Assembly: GCA_007258455.2 (NCBI GenBank)
Contig: VDFB02373365.1
Coordinates: forward strand, 225,708,194-225,772,193
Reading direction: 5' to 3'
From: Sequoia sempervirens
Taxonomy: Eukaryota; Streptophyta; Pinopsida; Cupressales; Cupressaceae
Length of the DNA: 64,000 nucleotides
Under the pieces are notes generated by a model that saw only the letters and a list, made by a program, of their open reading frames with translations, made no database searches and was not told where the DNA came from. The position numbers and the translations under genes are program-made. Numbering within the stretch: the stretch's first letter is position 1; each line of letters opens with the position of its first letter. Shown here piece by piece: positions 1 through 9,961 of the stretch.

Positions 1-2775
1 AATTACTGCGCTGGACCCTTCAAATTCTTCTATATCCTGTTCCATGGAAGCCGGTCCAAGGTTGATAGTCTGAATATTGTATTCTTGACCAGTGACTTCC
101 TCTCTTGTTTTATCCGCGGTAGGAGTGGCAATATGGACAACCCTGTTATGCGTTTCATCTCTTTCCACCCTTGAGATCACCTTTGTTGCCTTCTTTTTCT
201 TTCCTTTACTGATCTTGGACAGCATTTCATCCCAATCCAAGGGGGTATCCTCAATAATCACTTGTTTTTTCCTTGCAAGTTCCTTCTCTAGCCAATCCGG
301 GGCCGCAAGGTCAATCCGAATTTCTTTCGTCATAATTTCTTCCGGTTCTTCTGTCGGTTTCTCTTCTTCCCTTGCTGTTGCCTTATCATCCTCCTTCTCT
401 GGAAGCTGCTCACCTTGATCAATTTCCTCAAGTTCTACCTCTGGATGCACTGGTGATGGGGTCTTAGCAGGGATATTTTCCTCCGGCTTAGGCGATCCGC
501 GGCCCCTGTCACTTTCCGGGGAATCCTCATACTGCACCAAAGGAGAGGTATACCTTTCCTCCTCTTTGACCTCCAGCTCTGTTGCTTCATTGAAGAGTGC
601 TCCCTTCTTGAATGGTTCTGCCTCCCCGCTAGTTTCATGTCCTTTAGGATTTTCTGGTTCAAGTATGCTCAGCGGAGGAGAAACAGACTTAGATGGCTCT
701 TCAACTGGTAGCCCTGGGGGAGAATCCTTCTTCTGCACAGTATCCTTTGGAGAGGGAGTTCTTGATTTCCTCGTATAGACTTTTGTTTTCTCCCCTCCTG
801 AGCTTTCCACATCAACAATAGGAGGCTCATCCTTTGATGCCTCTTGACCCTTCTTCTTCGAGGTCCTAGTTGTTCTGGTTTTCTTTGGTGGTGGAGGAAT
901 ATCTTCCTCTTCAGCTTTTCCAGACTCTTCCTCATTAGAGGACTTGCTAAGCGTTAAGGTCTTCCACCTTCTCTTTCCCTTCGGCCTCCTTTTCGCTACG
1001 GGTTCTCCTTCCTTAGGACCTTTGACCTTGATCTTGAAAGGGGAGCTCTTCACTATTTTCCCTTTGGGGTCATCCTCCCCGGATTCCTCATAAGTCAACA
1101 TGGGATTCAGGTCTCCCATCAAGTTGAAGGTGCAAGTTACCTTCGCATTTCCCAGCTCCTAGATTTTATGTTTTACCCAAGAAAGAGTGAATTTCATTAC
1201 AGGGGCCATTAGGTCCTCCAATTTTGTAACCTCATCCTCATTCCAGTTAATATCCCCAGCTGGCTTGTCTTTCACTGCTTCATAGGCATGGTCCTGTATC
1301 AAATTTTTGTCATCCTCCAGTTGATCCGGGATCAACTTGACATTGTACTGCCTAACTGCCTCCACAAGGAGTCTGGAGTATCTCTTCTTTCTTGCCTCGA
1401 GGTCGTCCTTGATATTGACCCAATAATCCTCTAGGTCATCCTTATGCCTGTACTCCCTGGTAGCCTTCTTCTGTGCTTCTCCAGTTATGTCAAAGTTCAT
1501 CCTTTTGGAGTGGGAGGAGAAACCATACGCTGCCAGTTCTTCCCCTGCAGTATGGGCTGATTGAATAGAGGGGCACATTTCTACCACACCAATCCTTAGA
1601 GGGAAGTCTCCACCAAAGCCTGTCTTGTGCTTTTCCCTTTTCACAACAGCATCAAATTCACAGATCTGCCTCACAACCTCCAACAAAACAAGGCGATCAA
1701 TAGGGTACCGAGGCAACCTGTAAGGGGCAACCAGGCATCCATCAATTCTGAGGTAGGTGAAGGTGGGGAACTGGATGAACCAGGCTCCGTAGTTCTTTAC
1801 TAGCCCCTTGGCTCCGTTAGACAATCTCATGTGCTCAGCATTCTGTAGCATCCAGGTGATATGCATGGTGAATGCATTGTTAGCCCTTTTGTAATCCTTA
1901 TGCCCGAGATGCAATTCTGGATAGACCTCGTAGATGATATCCTGTCCAAGCGTCCCTCATGGGTTCAGACCCTTGTATGGGTAAGATATGGCTAGTATAT
2001 ACACCACATATGAGGACATGGTGAACTTCTTTGTTTCCAAGACATTCCTTAACTGCCTATCAATTTCTGCACTAATGAGCCCTGCCCAGTGATAATTAGT
2101 CCCTTGTCCAATCTTGGTGATTACGTGGACCATCCAATTTTCTAGCACCCCTACACTTTTCAATCCTGCCACCCTGCTTAGAAATGTGATGGCATCATAT
2201 ACATCTGATCTGAACTTAACCCTGTGCAACTATTTGGGCAACTTGGAATGATGGGATTTTGGCTTCTCTAACCAGGAGTTGACTATCTACTGAGCCTTGA
2301 TGGGCTCATTCTCATAATATGTCATCGTTGTTTCTATGTTCAGAGCACACACAGAAGGTAAGTCAGGCATGCTGAAGGCTTGTGCAATAGAGGCCGAACT
2401 GAAGTTGGCCAAGACCCTTCCCTCGGTGCTAACCACCCTCTGTGTATCGAAGTCATACTGTCTGGTGCACTCGAGAATTAGCTCATAGCACTGGACCACC
2501 GGAGGAAAGCCTGCCACATGCACCAGCCCGAAGTTCATCATTTCCTGCCTCAGGGCTGACAGATCCTTCTCAACCGTCCACTGCTTGAACTCCTCATATC
2601 TCCAGGCCCCAACATTAGTATCAGATACCTCAGCCCACACAGAAGACACCTTGCTCTCGGGAAGCTGACCCTTCATATCTAGTCGTAACCGTTCTGCCTC
2701 AGAGATGGATGACCCTCCTGTGCCATCCTTAGATTTTCCGACCGCAGCCTTACTTGATTCAGCCTGCACATCCAA
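1..2775 (-). pseudogene. LTR-internal ORF of unknown function, left copy, C-terminus outside window
   Basis: Read on the minus strand from an ATG at 2775 (MDVQAESSKA...), the protein continues in one frame to the window edge with in-frame stops near 2287, 1957-1930 and 1159. It is nearly the same protein as the one at 17221-13628. The N-terminal ~550 residues look globular, with many W, Y and F and an LPRYP motif. The part below about 1150 is acidic/basic low-complexity sequence rich in E, K and P. I do not recognise a known enzyme. The N-terminal half resembles the 'putative plant transposon protein' type of ORF seen with plant Ty3/Gypsy elements; that is a weak family impression. Extra ORFs in sense or antisense are established for the Tat and Athila lineages, usually in the internal region rather than inside the LTR. 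Confidence 0.6.
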
Positions 2776-3689
2776 AAATCATCATTAGTACTCAATTGTT
2801 GTTCATATTTCAATCCAAAAGGTTAGCATAAATCATATAAATCAACTAAAATCCATCACTACTGCCAATCCTTTGAAGATCCTGAAAAATATAGCAGTCC
2901 GGGAAAATATCGCCATCGGGGAAAATACCATCGGGGCGGAATTTTAGAGAAATCTGACCCAGATGGAATCCTATCGCCAAAGCATCATTAGTCAAATGGA
3001 TCATTAGTACGGATGAAAGATCAAAAGATAATCATGGAATTCACTCATTGGCAACGAGAAATAAGCATTTAACAATCATTCCATTAATCCTATCATCGAA
3101 ACATCAATCAGGACAAAGCCAGATAGGAAAATCAGAGAAATCCGGATGGGACAGATTTTCGCGGACAGCTCAAAATGCTCCAGAAATTACCCTGGCCTAC
3201 ATAATAAGCCCAAACCAAGAAAATCCAGAAGTGAGAAAATTCTGTGACGACCTCAAAAACCCGATAAACGATGAAATGCGAATCAAAGGCCAAATGATCA
3301 CGGGATCTCCTCCACCTGAGTTCTAATGGTCTCAAAATTGATGACAATCAACAAAATTCAGAGTGCAAAGGATCCCAAAGTCTTAGAAGCTTGCAAAGGA
3401 CAAATTCCCATGCCAAAACAACGATGCCCTAATCTGGATGAATAACCCACCCACCATTAAAACCAGGGGAAACCTTAAGGTTCAAAATATCGGCTAAGGA
3501 TTCACCTAAGGCATCTGAATCTTCACAGGATGAGGCCAGCATGATACAGGGACAAGACAGACAAATCATCCCAAATCTGTCATTTTGGGCCGAGCACCAA
3601 GAAAACCCTAACTTCGTTGATAGAAAATTTTGCACTAAAAAGGGCAAGCAATCTAACCCAGAACCCCATCTAAAGGATACATATGCCAT

Positions 3690-3767
3690 CCAATTGATAA
3701 ATAGAGCTCATAGGGCACAGGGAATAGGGTTCTACAACAAAAACAGGTCAAGCCTAGACTCAATAAA
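3690..3767 (+). promoter_or_regulatory. Candidate LTR promoter and poly(A) signal, left copy
   Basis: On the + strand CCAAT (3690-3694) is followed by GATAAATAG (3696-3704), and AATAAA lies at 3762-3767, about 60 bases downstream. The same trio is kept in the right copy at 18131-18208. The spacing fits a TATA element, a short R region and a poly(A) signal of a plus-oriented LTR. CCAAT and TATA are closer than usual, so this is tentative. Confidence 0.3.
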
Positions 3768-4139
3768 CGCAGAATCAAGACCCGGCAAAGGCCGACCCAA
3801 ATGATTAACATTAAAAATAGAAGAACCCAATCGTGGCGTAAACAAACAAGAGAAGTCATCGACCACCTACCATGGATCAAAGCAGACACAATTCAGGCGC
3901 AAGGAGGAAACCAAGAAGCAAGCACATCCAAGTAATGAGAACTTTAGCCAGCAGCACTCCAATCAATCCACACTCAAACGACTCAAATCAATCTTCAAGG
4001 CGCAAATGAGAATTTCTAATCGTCAGAGCAAAAGCAGATGAGTGAACGAAGTTAGAGTGATGCTCAAAGTGCCCTAAATCCGTCCATATACCCATCTGAG
4101 CGAAGGTACCTTAGTCATTAATGCGCGACAAGACATTTC

Positions 4140-4430
4140 TGACAAATCCAGAAACCCGAGCCTAAACGGAATTTTGAAAAATCTGGGAATACGCAGAAAT
4201 TCGAATGGACAAGAATTTTGTAGAAATGCAAAAACTGGTAAAATAATGAAGATCGGGATTTTGGCCAAGTCTGGGAAAATCCACCCGGAAAGGAAAATCC
4301 CGGGATCAAGCAGAAACCTGGATTCGGAGAATCCAGCCAGATACAGACAAAGGGCCAAGCCCGGGAAAATCCGCCAGAGCTGGAAAATCCCGGGGTCAGG
4401 TGAAAACCCGGAGTTTGCTTAGGACTCAAT
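4140..4430. repeat. Degenerate CCGGGAAAATCC-type short repeats
   Basis: This stretch carries many spaced variants of GGGAAAATCC and AAAACCCGG (for example near 4270, 4300, 4370 and 4385), with a few more at 2890-2945. The same array is present at 18600-18860 in the other copy. They look like a decayed minisatellite in the 3' part of the repeat. No function can be assigned. Confidence 0.5.
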
Positions 4431-4586
4431 TTCAATCAATTCAAACCTCAAGGCAAGGTCAAAGCCAGCAAGATCAACACACCAAGACCCTAAAAAGATA
4501 AGTCCCCTAAAACCAAAGGTCAAATACACCTGAAAAGAGGGTCCCTACTCCAAGTGGGGCATGTGTGCAAAAAACTGCACAACAAA

Positions 4587-4604
4587 TGACGACTCTGCTG
4601 GGGA
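4587..4604 (+). other. Primer-binding site, tRNA-Arg type, plus strand
   Basis: TGACGACTCTGCTGGGGA starts two bases after the CA end of the left repeat. It differs at one base from TGGCGACTCTGCTGGGGA, the tRNA-Arg-complementary PBS I know from plant Ogre/Tat elements (family knowledge from memory, not searched). Its presence marks the left repeat as the 5' LTR of a plus-strand element. This conflicts with the minus-strand gag-pol that fills the rest of the interval. Confidence 0.65.
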
Positions 4605-5537
4605 AATGCTCCGGAGTATTTTGATGACAAACTGGAATCAAGAACCCAGAACTCATGGTTTCAACTCAGATACCTAGCCACCATCCTAAGTTAAAAGAAA
4701 GAAACTTCTAGCCATTCAAACATTCCTATACCCGGGTCTAAGTGTGTGCACATACATTTATTACCTACCCTTAGTTGCAAGAAGAACCAAATTTGGTATG
4801 AACAGGCTACGTAAAAATTCTTACTCTAAGAGTGACCTAGATAGAGCCTCGCTGCCAGTCAGGCGTCCATAGCCCCGGTGAGGTTATCGTTGTGATCTTC
4901 CTGAACATAGCTCTACTGCCAGCCAGACATTTATAGCCCCGGTAGAGATATTCAGATCCCTCTGATAAGTTGAAGTCAAACCTCATGATTTTCAATATAT
5001 TCTTTCTTTTTTATTTTGCTGATGTTTTTTTTCTTTTCACTCACTTCATTCAACCTGTGAACAGTGAAGTCCACACTCAGGGCTAAGAACCACAGTGGCA
5101 CTAGAGCAGAAAAAAAATTTCACCTGTTCAGACCTTATAAGGATCTTTTACAACTTCAGGTATATTAAGGATTAAAAGTATAAGACCCCCATATATTCCT
5201 GTTCAGACTGACTGGAAAACCTTTGCCTCAGCATAAGGAGAAATGACAGAAGGTAAAGAGTTCATACCAGGGTGTCCTGGAAGGATGATTGGAATTTGTA
5301 AGGAAAATACCAAGAACAGTAGTCCTGCTTTGTCACCATTGCCATACAGGTGCACCCAAAGATCCCCAAAAGGAAAGGAACTAAGAGCAAGAACAACGCA
5401 AACCAAAACAAACAAACCAAAGCAAACCTACCCTAACCAAAGCAAAGCAAGCAAACCGAAAGGGAAACCTACTCTAACCAAACAACAAGCAAAGCAACCT
5501 AAACTAACTATGTACAGAGCAGGGAGCTGCAAACAAC
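4605..5537 (+). other. Non-coding leader-like region between PBS and minus-strand pol
   Basis: I see no supported gene here. The segment starts right after the tRNA-Arg type PBS and contains the tandem hairpins at 4841-4950, a pyrimidine-rich tract at 4999-5045 and an A/C-rich simple stretch at about 5390-5500 before the end of the minus-strand pol. It could be the 5' leader of a plus-strand element, the 3' untranslated region of the minus-strand element, or a junction of both. No polypurine tract adjoining position 4584 is visible on the minus strand, and no copy of the 12498-13600 sequence is present. Confidence 0.4.
4841..4950 (+). other. Two tandem covarying RNA hairpins
   Basis: Unit 1 (4841-4886) and unit 2 (4907-4950) share the core CTGCCAG...ATAGCCCCG. 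In unit 1, arm 4845-4854 pairs with 4876-4885. In unit 2, arm 4911-4918 pairs with 4940-4947. The closing stems differ in sequence (CCTCGC with GTGAGG; CTCTAC with GTAGAG) yet both pair. Two C-G pairs become T-A and one G-T becomes A-T. The G-U wobbles work only in the plus-strand RNA; on the minus strand they would be A-C mismatches. This points to a structured element in a plus-strand leader, perhaps for packaging, translation or splicing control. Confidence 0.5.
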
Positions 5538-5822
5538 TCAGGACTGGAAATAATGTTTCAGGTACTGCCCATTGACAGGAAGTGGTATGTCTTCTCCTAT
5601 GAGAGTCCTCAGACGGAAGGCATTATCTCTCAGTATTTTGGCAATCTGATATGGGCCAAGCCATAATTTATCAAATTTTCCATGGTTCCCTTTCTGATCA
5701 TAAGGTTTATGCCAGTATAGGACAAGGTCAGAAATCCTGAAGACTTTGACTTTAGCTCTCCTATCAAACCACCTCTTGACTACCCCTGATGTTTGGCAAA
5801 ATTCTCCAAGGCATTGTCTCAT
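5538..5822 (-). pseudogene. Ty3/Gypsy pol C-terminal tail (element A)
   Basis: The minus-strand frame 5822-5538 encodes a tail typical of the integrase C-terminus of plant Ty3/Gypsy elements: a basic start, then FRISDLVLYW, WLGPYQIAKIL and a final NGQYLKHYFQS. It lies one frame away from the rest of the polyprotein, so a single frameshift falls between 5897 and 5822. That is the only indel I detect in the whole A gag-pol. No chromodomain is visible. The stop at 5538 is taken as the end of pol. Confidence 0.75.
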
Positions 5823-5896
5823 TTTTCCTCAAGGTGCAATAATTCTGTTAACCTAGCCTCCCTTCTGTCCCCTTCATCATAAAACTGATTTATAAA

Positions 5897-6715
5897 CTAT
5901 AGAGTTGGGATCTTGAGTTGGATAGGGAAAACTGGTTCCAGACTGTACACTAGATGATAAGGAGATGTACCAATGGAGGACTTAACTTTGGTACGATGTT
6001 CCCAAAGAGCAAACCGAAGCTGGGTGTGCCAATCTTTTGGGTTTCTCTCTAACAGTTTGTGGATGACAGTCAACAGGTTCTTATTAGAGGATTCTGCTAA
6101 GCCATTTCCCTGGGGATAATAATTAGATGCAAACTTCACAATTATGCCATAATCAAAAACCCAGTTTGAGAATTTCAAAGATGCAAAGGCAAGACCATTA
6201 TCACAAACAACAGCAATAGGACATCCAAACCGATTAAGAATGACTGACTCTAAGAAATCAATCACCACATCTGATGTGCATTGTCTACAATCAAAAGCTT
6301 TAGTCCACCTTGTAAAGTAATCAGTGATAGTGAGAATGTACCTGTGTCCCGCAGAAGATGGTGGGTTGATGGGGCCTATGAAATCCATACCCCATTGAGC
6401 AAAAGGTCTTACCTCGGTGACCGGTTGGAGCGGGAGTGCTGCACACCTTTCTCTTGTTGCTGCAGTTTGGCAAGTGTGACAGGTCCGTACATGTTGATGA
6501 ACATCCTTGAACAATATAGGCCAGTAATACCTTGCCCTCAAAATCTGATTTGCAGTAGCAATAGCTGAACCATGACCAGTACCGTACTTCTCATGGAACT
6601 CGTTCATCACTCTCTCAGCCTCCTGTTTCCCAAGACACCTTAAATAAATACCTTCATGATTCTTCTTATACAAAATAGCTCCTTTTAACATGAAACCATC
6701 ACTTTTCAATCGCAA
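5897..6715 (-). pseudogene. Integrase of element A
   Basis: The product would insert the cDNA into the genome. The N-terminal HHCC zinc domain is seen as two histidines in EKYGTGH and its approach, then CHTC. The catalytic core keeps D in WGMDFIGP, D in VVCDNG and E in QGNGLAESS; the last two are spaced DX35E, so all three acidic residues survive. The segment lies in the same frame as gag, PR, RT and both RNases H. It is bounded by a TGA at about 6720 (CGA-type change) and a TAG at 5897. Upstream it joins the ordinary RNase H directly, with no second RNase H in between. Confidence 0.88.
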
Positions 6716-7408
6716 ATCTCACCTCTGAACTACATTAAGATGGCCTGGAGCTCGTTGATTCAGCAGATAATACACTATATCATCATACCAGCCGTCTGGG
6801 GAAACCTCTTCAACATTATAGTTCTGAACAGATAATTCAGGGCCTATCTCTGCCATAGTCTGGGTGAGTCCTTGCCCTCTTACCAGCTTCATAGGCTAGA
6901 TCTCAATGTCATACTCTTGTAACATGGTCACCTATTTAGCTCTGTGCTCCCCTAATTCATTCTGCATCAGGAGTAACTTAATTGCAGAATCAGGAACAAT
7001 TGCAAACACCTTATATCTGAGGATATAATGCCTAAATTTCTTTACTGCTTAAACAAGGGCATATGCTTGCTTTTCCACACTTGGGTATTTCAACTCGGCA
7101 TCCTTTAATGGTGCACTCATGAAAGCAATGGGATGCTCATTCCCCTCGTCAGACTTTTGAGTCAGCATTCTAGCATATGAATGGTCTGAAGCAAAGGAAT
7201 AGATATAAAAGGGTTTGCTATAATCTGGACTCACCAATACTGGAGTGTCAGCAATGGCTCTCTTAATCTCTGCAAAGGCCTCCTTCACTTCTGTAGTCCA
7301 TTCGATCTTGGCATCTTGTTTCAACATGGCGTTTAATGGCTTCACAATTTCAGCAAATCCAGTGATGAATTTTCTGACAAAATTAATCTTACCAAAGAAG
7401 GACTTCAT
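6716..7408 (-). pseudogene. Connection and retroviral-type RNase H of element A
   Basis: This part follows RT in the same frame. It has the FFGKINFVRKFI connection motif and then an RNase H domain (PFYIYSFASD... through KFRHYI and EYDIEI). The usual first catalytic aspartate of the YxDAS motif is replaced (IYSFASD). In-frame stops lie at 7049 (TAA) and, on the + strand, near 6930 and 6898 (both TAG). A catalytically weak ordinary RNase H is expected in plant Tat-like elements that have a second, archaeal-like one. Here the second copy lies upstream of RT. Confidence 0.8.
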
Positions 7409-7429
7409 CTCCTTTTTGCTGACAGGCAG

Positions 7430-8161
7430 CTAAATTTTCAGGATGGCCTCCACTCTCTCCAGATCAATAGCAATTCCTTTCTCTGATATCACATGCCCTA
7501 ACAGCTTTCCTTTTGTTACTCCGAAGATACACTTCTTGGGATTCAAGGATATGCCAAATTCTCTATATTTTTGGAACACTTTGTGCAGATCTGAGATATG
7601 ATCCCCTCTATTTTTGGAGAAAACAGTTAGGTCATCCATGTAAATGATGATGCATTTCCCTATAATATCCTTAAAAGTGATGTCCATAGCCCTTTAGAAT
7701 GTAGCTCCAACATTGATGAGTCCAAATGGCATCCTCCTATAGGCAAAGGTACCCCACTTAATTGTGAAAGTTGTCTTGTGTCTGTCCTCATTCTGAACCA
7801 TCACTTGATTGTATCCTGAATAACCGTCCAGGAAGGACATCATCTGAGAACCATTAACCACTTGAAGCACCTCGTCCAAAGAGGGAACTGGATAGTTATC
7901 TTTTTCTAATGATCTGTTCAGATTTCTAAAATCAACGCAGAGCCTAATTTCTCCATTCTTTTTTCTTACTGGAACCAGGTTTGCCACCCATGTTGAATGC
8001 CTGACAGGGAATATGATTCTGGCAGACAGCAATTTCTGGACTTCCTTCTGTATTAGTGGTTCCAATAATGCATTGATAGGTCTCTGTCTCTGTCTGAAAG
8101 GCTTGGCATCTAGCTTCAGGGGTATAGTATGAGTTATGATGGATGTATCATAGGTCTTCAA
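7430..8161 (-). pseudogene. Reverse transcriptase of element A
   Basis: RT fingers and palm are clear: IRLCVDFRNLN, then FLDGYSGYNQ with the first catalytic Asp, MPFGLINVGATF, and YMDD at 7642-7631 in IYMDDLTVFSK. The motif GKLLGHVISEKGI follows. A TAA at 7694 splits the domain after GATF at a position normally holding Gln, and a TAG at 7430 ends the piece; both keep the frame. The family type is plant Ty3/Gypsy, near Tat by motif wording. Upstream, the linker resembling a conserved W-containing motif is interrupted by a TAG at 8174. Confidence 0.9.
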
Positions 8162-8173
8162 GTCCTCATAACT

Positions 8174-9343
8174 CTAGGCTACTATATCTGGAAAGTCGTG
8201 TAGGGCTTTGATTATACCATGTCTTTCTTCTGGAGTGCATACCTTGCCAATGAAAATATTCTTAATATTATCCTCAGTTCCCACATTGTGAGTGTCACAC
8301 TGTCCACTGATGGACTCCTTCTTTGACTCTTGTTCTTGACTCCTAATCTTATCCATATCAAAAATTCGTTCCAACTGCACCATTCCCCTGGGAATAGTAT
8401 TAGACTTCAAATTCAGTACACCTTCTAGATCCAATTCTGCTTCCTGAGGTTCTATTTCATCAATGATCTGTGAAGCAAAAACATCTGTATTTGTGATGAA
8501 GTCAAGAATATGTTTATCATCCTCAAATACTTGAAAGTTGGTCACATTGTCTGGGACTGATGGCACAGGAGTTAATTCAACAGTAAACTTCTTTAATCCT
8601 GACAGAGATAGAGTCTGCAGAGTGCTTGTTGCTTGAGCCAGAGAATCAACAATTTGATTCCTCTTCCGTGGGATCAGTTGAATATTAAAAGCGTCAAATC
8701 CCTCAATGAGGTCCCACACTCTATGTCTGTATTTGGTCATTCTCCTATCATGGCATGCATATTGCCTCCTTACTTGTTTGACTACTAATTCTGAATTACC
8801 AAAAACTTGTAGAACCTTGACCTTTTTCTTAAGGGCCATGAGAAGCCCATGAATTAAAGCTTCATACTCTACTACATTATTGGTGCAATGAAATTGGAGC
8901 CTATGGGCTACAAAGAAATTCTTACCCTTTGGGCTGATCAATTCAAACCCTGCTCCAGCACCATGCTTGGATTTGGATCCATCAAATCTGAGAGTCCAAC
9001 ACTCAGCAGTGGTAATCTTCTTTATTACATCCTTTGGCTCAATATTGCTGCGTGATTCTTTAGGCAATACAGGCCTCTTGCTTTCACACTCTTCCTGAGG
9101 ATTCTGCTTGTCCGTCTTAACTACCTGAGTTTGACTCATGCATTTATGTACTTGTTCTACTATTGTTTGGCATAAACAACACTCCAACTCTGAATGGGAA
9201 GCATTATGAACTCTACACCAATTAGGTAAGAGTAATTCCTCAAAGTGTGTCCTTTTCCCTAGGTGGGTCTGATTCTCCATACATTGCTTGATGAATTCCT
9301 GGAAACTATCCAACAAACTGATCTGATTATCTTCAGGTTCCAT
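8174..9343 (-). pseudogene. Archaeal-like RNase H module placed before RT (element A)
   Basis: Between protease and RT lies a full RNase H of the plant/archaeal type (about 9005-8620): D in LRFDGSKSKHGAGAG, E in TNNVVEYEAL, then FGNSELVVKQ where the usual third Asp is Asn, and a final D in QIVDSLAQA. Before it sits a CX2HX3HX4C finger-like motif (WCRVHNASHSELEC, 9216-9179) that repeats the gag finger at about 10829-10786. After it comes about 150 residues of spacer. The canonical Tat order is RT, ordinary RNase H, archaeal-like RNase H, integrase, so this position is different. I have an impression that similar orders exist among unannotated plant database proteins but cannot verify it. Confidence 0.85.
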
Positions 9344-9349
9344 TTCTTC

Positions 9350-9958
9350 CTAAACTGACTCCGTCAAAACAGTAACAAGACTGGATCCTGTTTCTGCATC
9401 AATAGGCATTGTGTGCAGCATCAATATCTCCTCTGCATCTGATTCTTCATATTGAGCCGATAGCAGGTAATTTTCCATTCCAACTTCTAATATCAGTACT
9501 TCTGTTGAAGTCTTTTGGTATTCTGTAATCATGTACTTCATTCTGGGCTCTCTCTCAATCCTGATCTGATTAGGCACTCCTTTCCAGGGAAGCCACATGT
9601 GAGAGTGATCAGTGAACACATAACCATTTAGAGCCTTCGTAAAATCTCTTCCTAGAATTAAACTATATGCATCAGGAATATCAGCTACTTGAATATTGAT
9701 AACCTGCTGAATCCTTGGATTAGAGGCTATCTGCATTTGGATCATGTTTAACTCTCCCACCACATTTACTTTAGTTCTATCTAACTGAGTCACCTTCTTC
9801 TAAGAATCAGCAGGTGTAATTCCTAGAGCTCTACAAACTCCAAAGGGCATCACATTGGTGGAAGCACTAGAATCTAACAAGCAGTTATGCAAATTCTTAC
9901 CGAATATACGAACAGAGATCAGGAATGGTGGGGTTTCTATTTTCCCTTGGAACAAGGT
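9350..9958 (-). pseudogene. Retroviral-type aspartic protease of element A
   Basis: The reading frame carries NCLLDSSASTNVMP, in which the catalytic D[ST]G has become DSS (a G to A change), and downstream YSLILGRDFTKAL, the conserved ILGRD strand of retropepsins. In-frame TAG codons occur at about 9800 and at both ends (9962, 9350). The domain would cut the Gag-Pol polyprotein. It is followed by the unusual RNase H module in the same frame. Confidence 0.8.
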
Positions 9959-9961
9959 AGG

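Larger units (their letters stand above)
1..4584 (+). repeat. Very long LTR-like direct repeat, left copy (truncated by window edge)
   Basis: This segment is repeated at 14447-19025 with the same order. In the first 240 bases about 7 positions differ, nearly all C/T or G/A. The similarity stops sharply after a shared ...CACAACA end at 4584. Two bases later a tRNA-Arg type primer-binding site starts on the + strand, which is what follows the 3' end of a 5' LTR. The + strand has a CCAAT/TATA-like pair and an AATAAA near 3690-3767, giving a possible U3-R-U5 with a U5 of about 800 bp. Multi-kilobase LTRs and tRNA-Arg priming are known from Ogre/Tat elements. The copy starts left of the window, so its TG end and target duplication cannot be checked. 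That it is an LTR is an inference from both boundaries. Confidence 0.7.

Noticed and set aside
4605..5537. 3' LTR of element A in this interval
   Set aside because: No similarity to 12498-13600 was found, and no TG/CA boundary with a polypurine tract is present.
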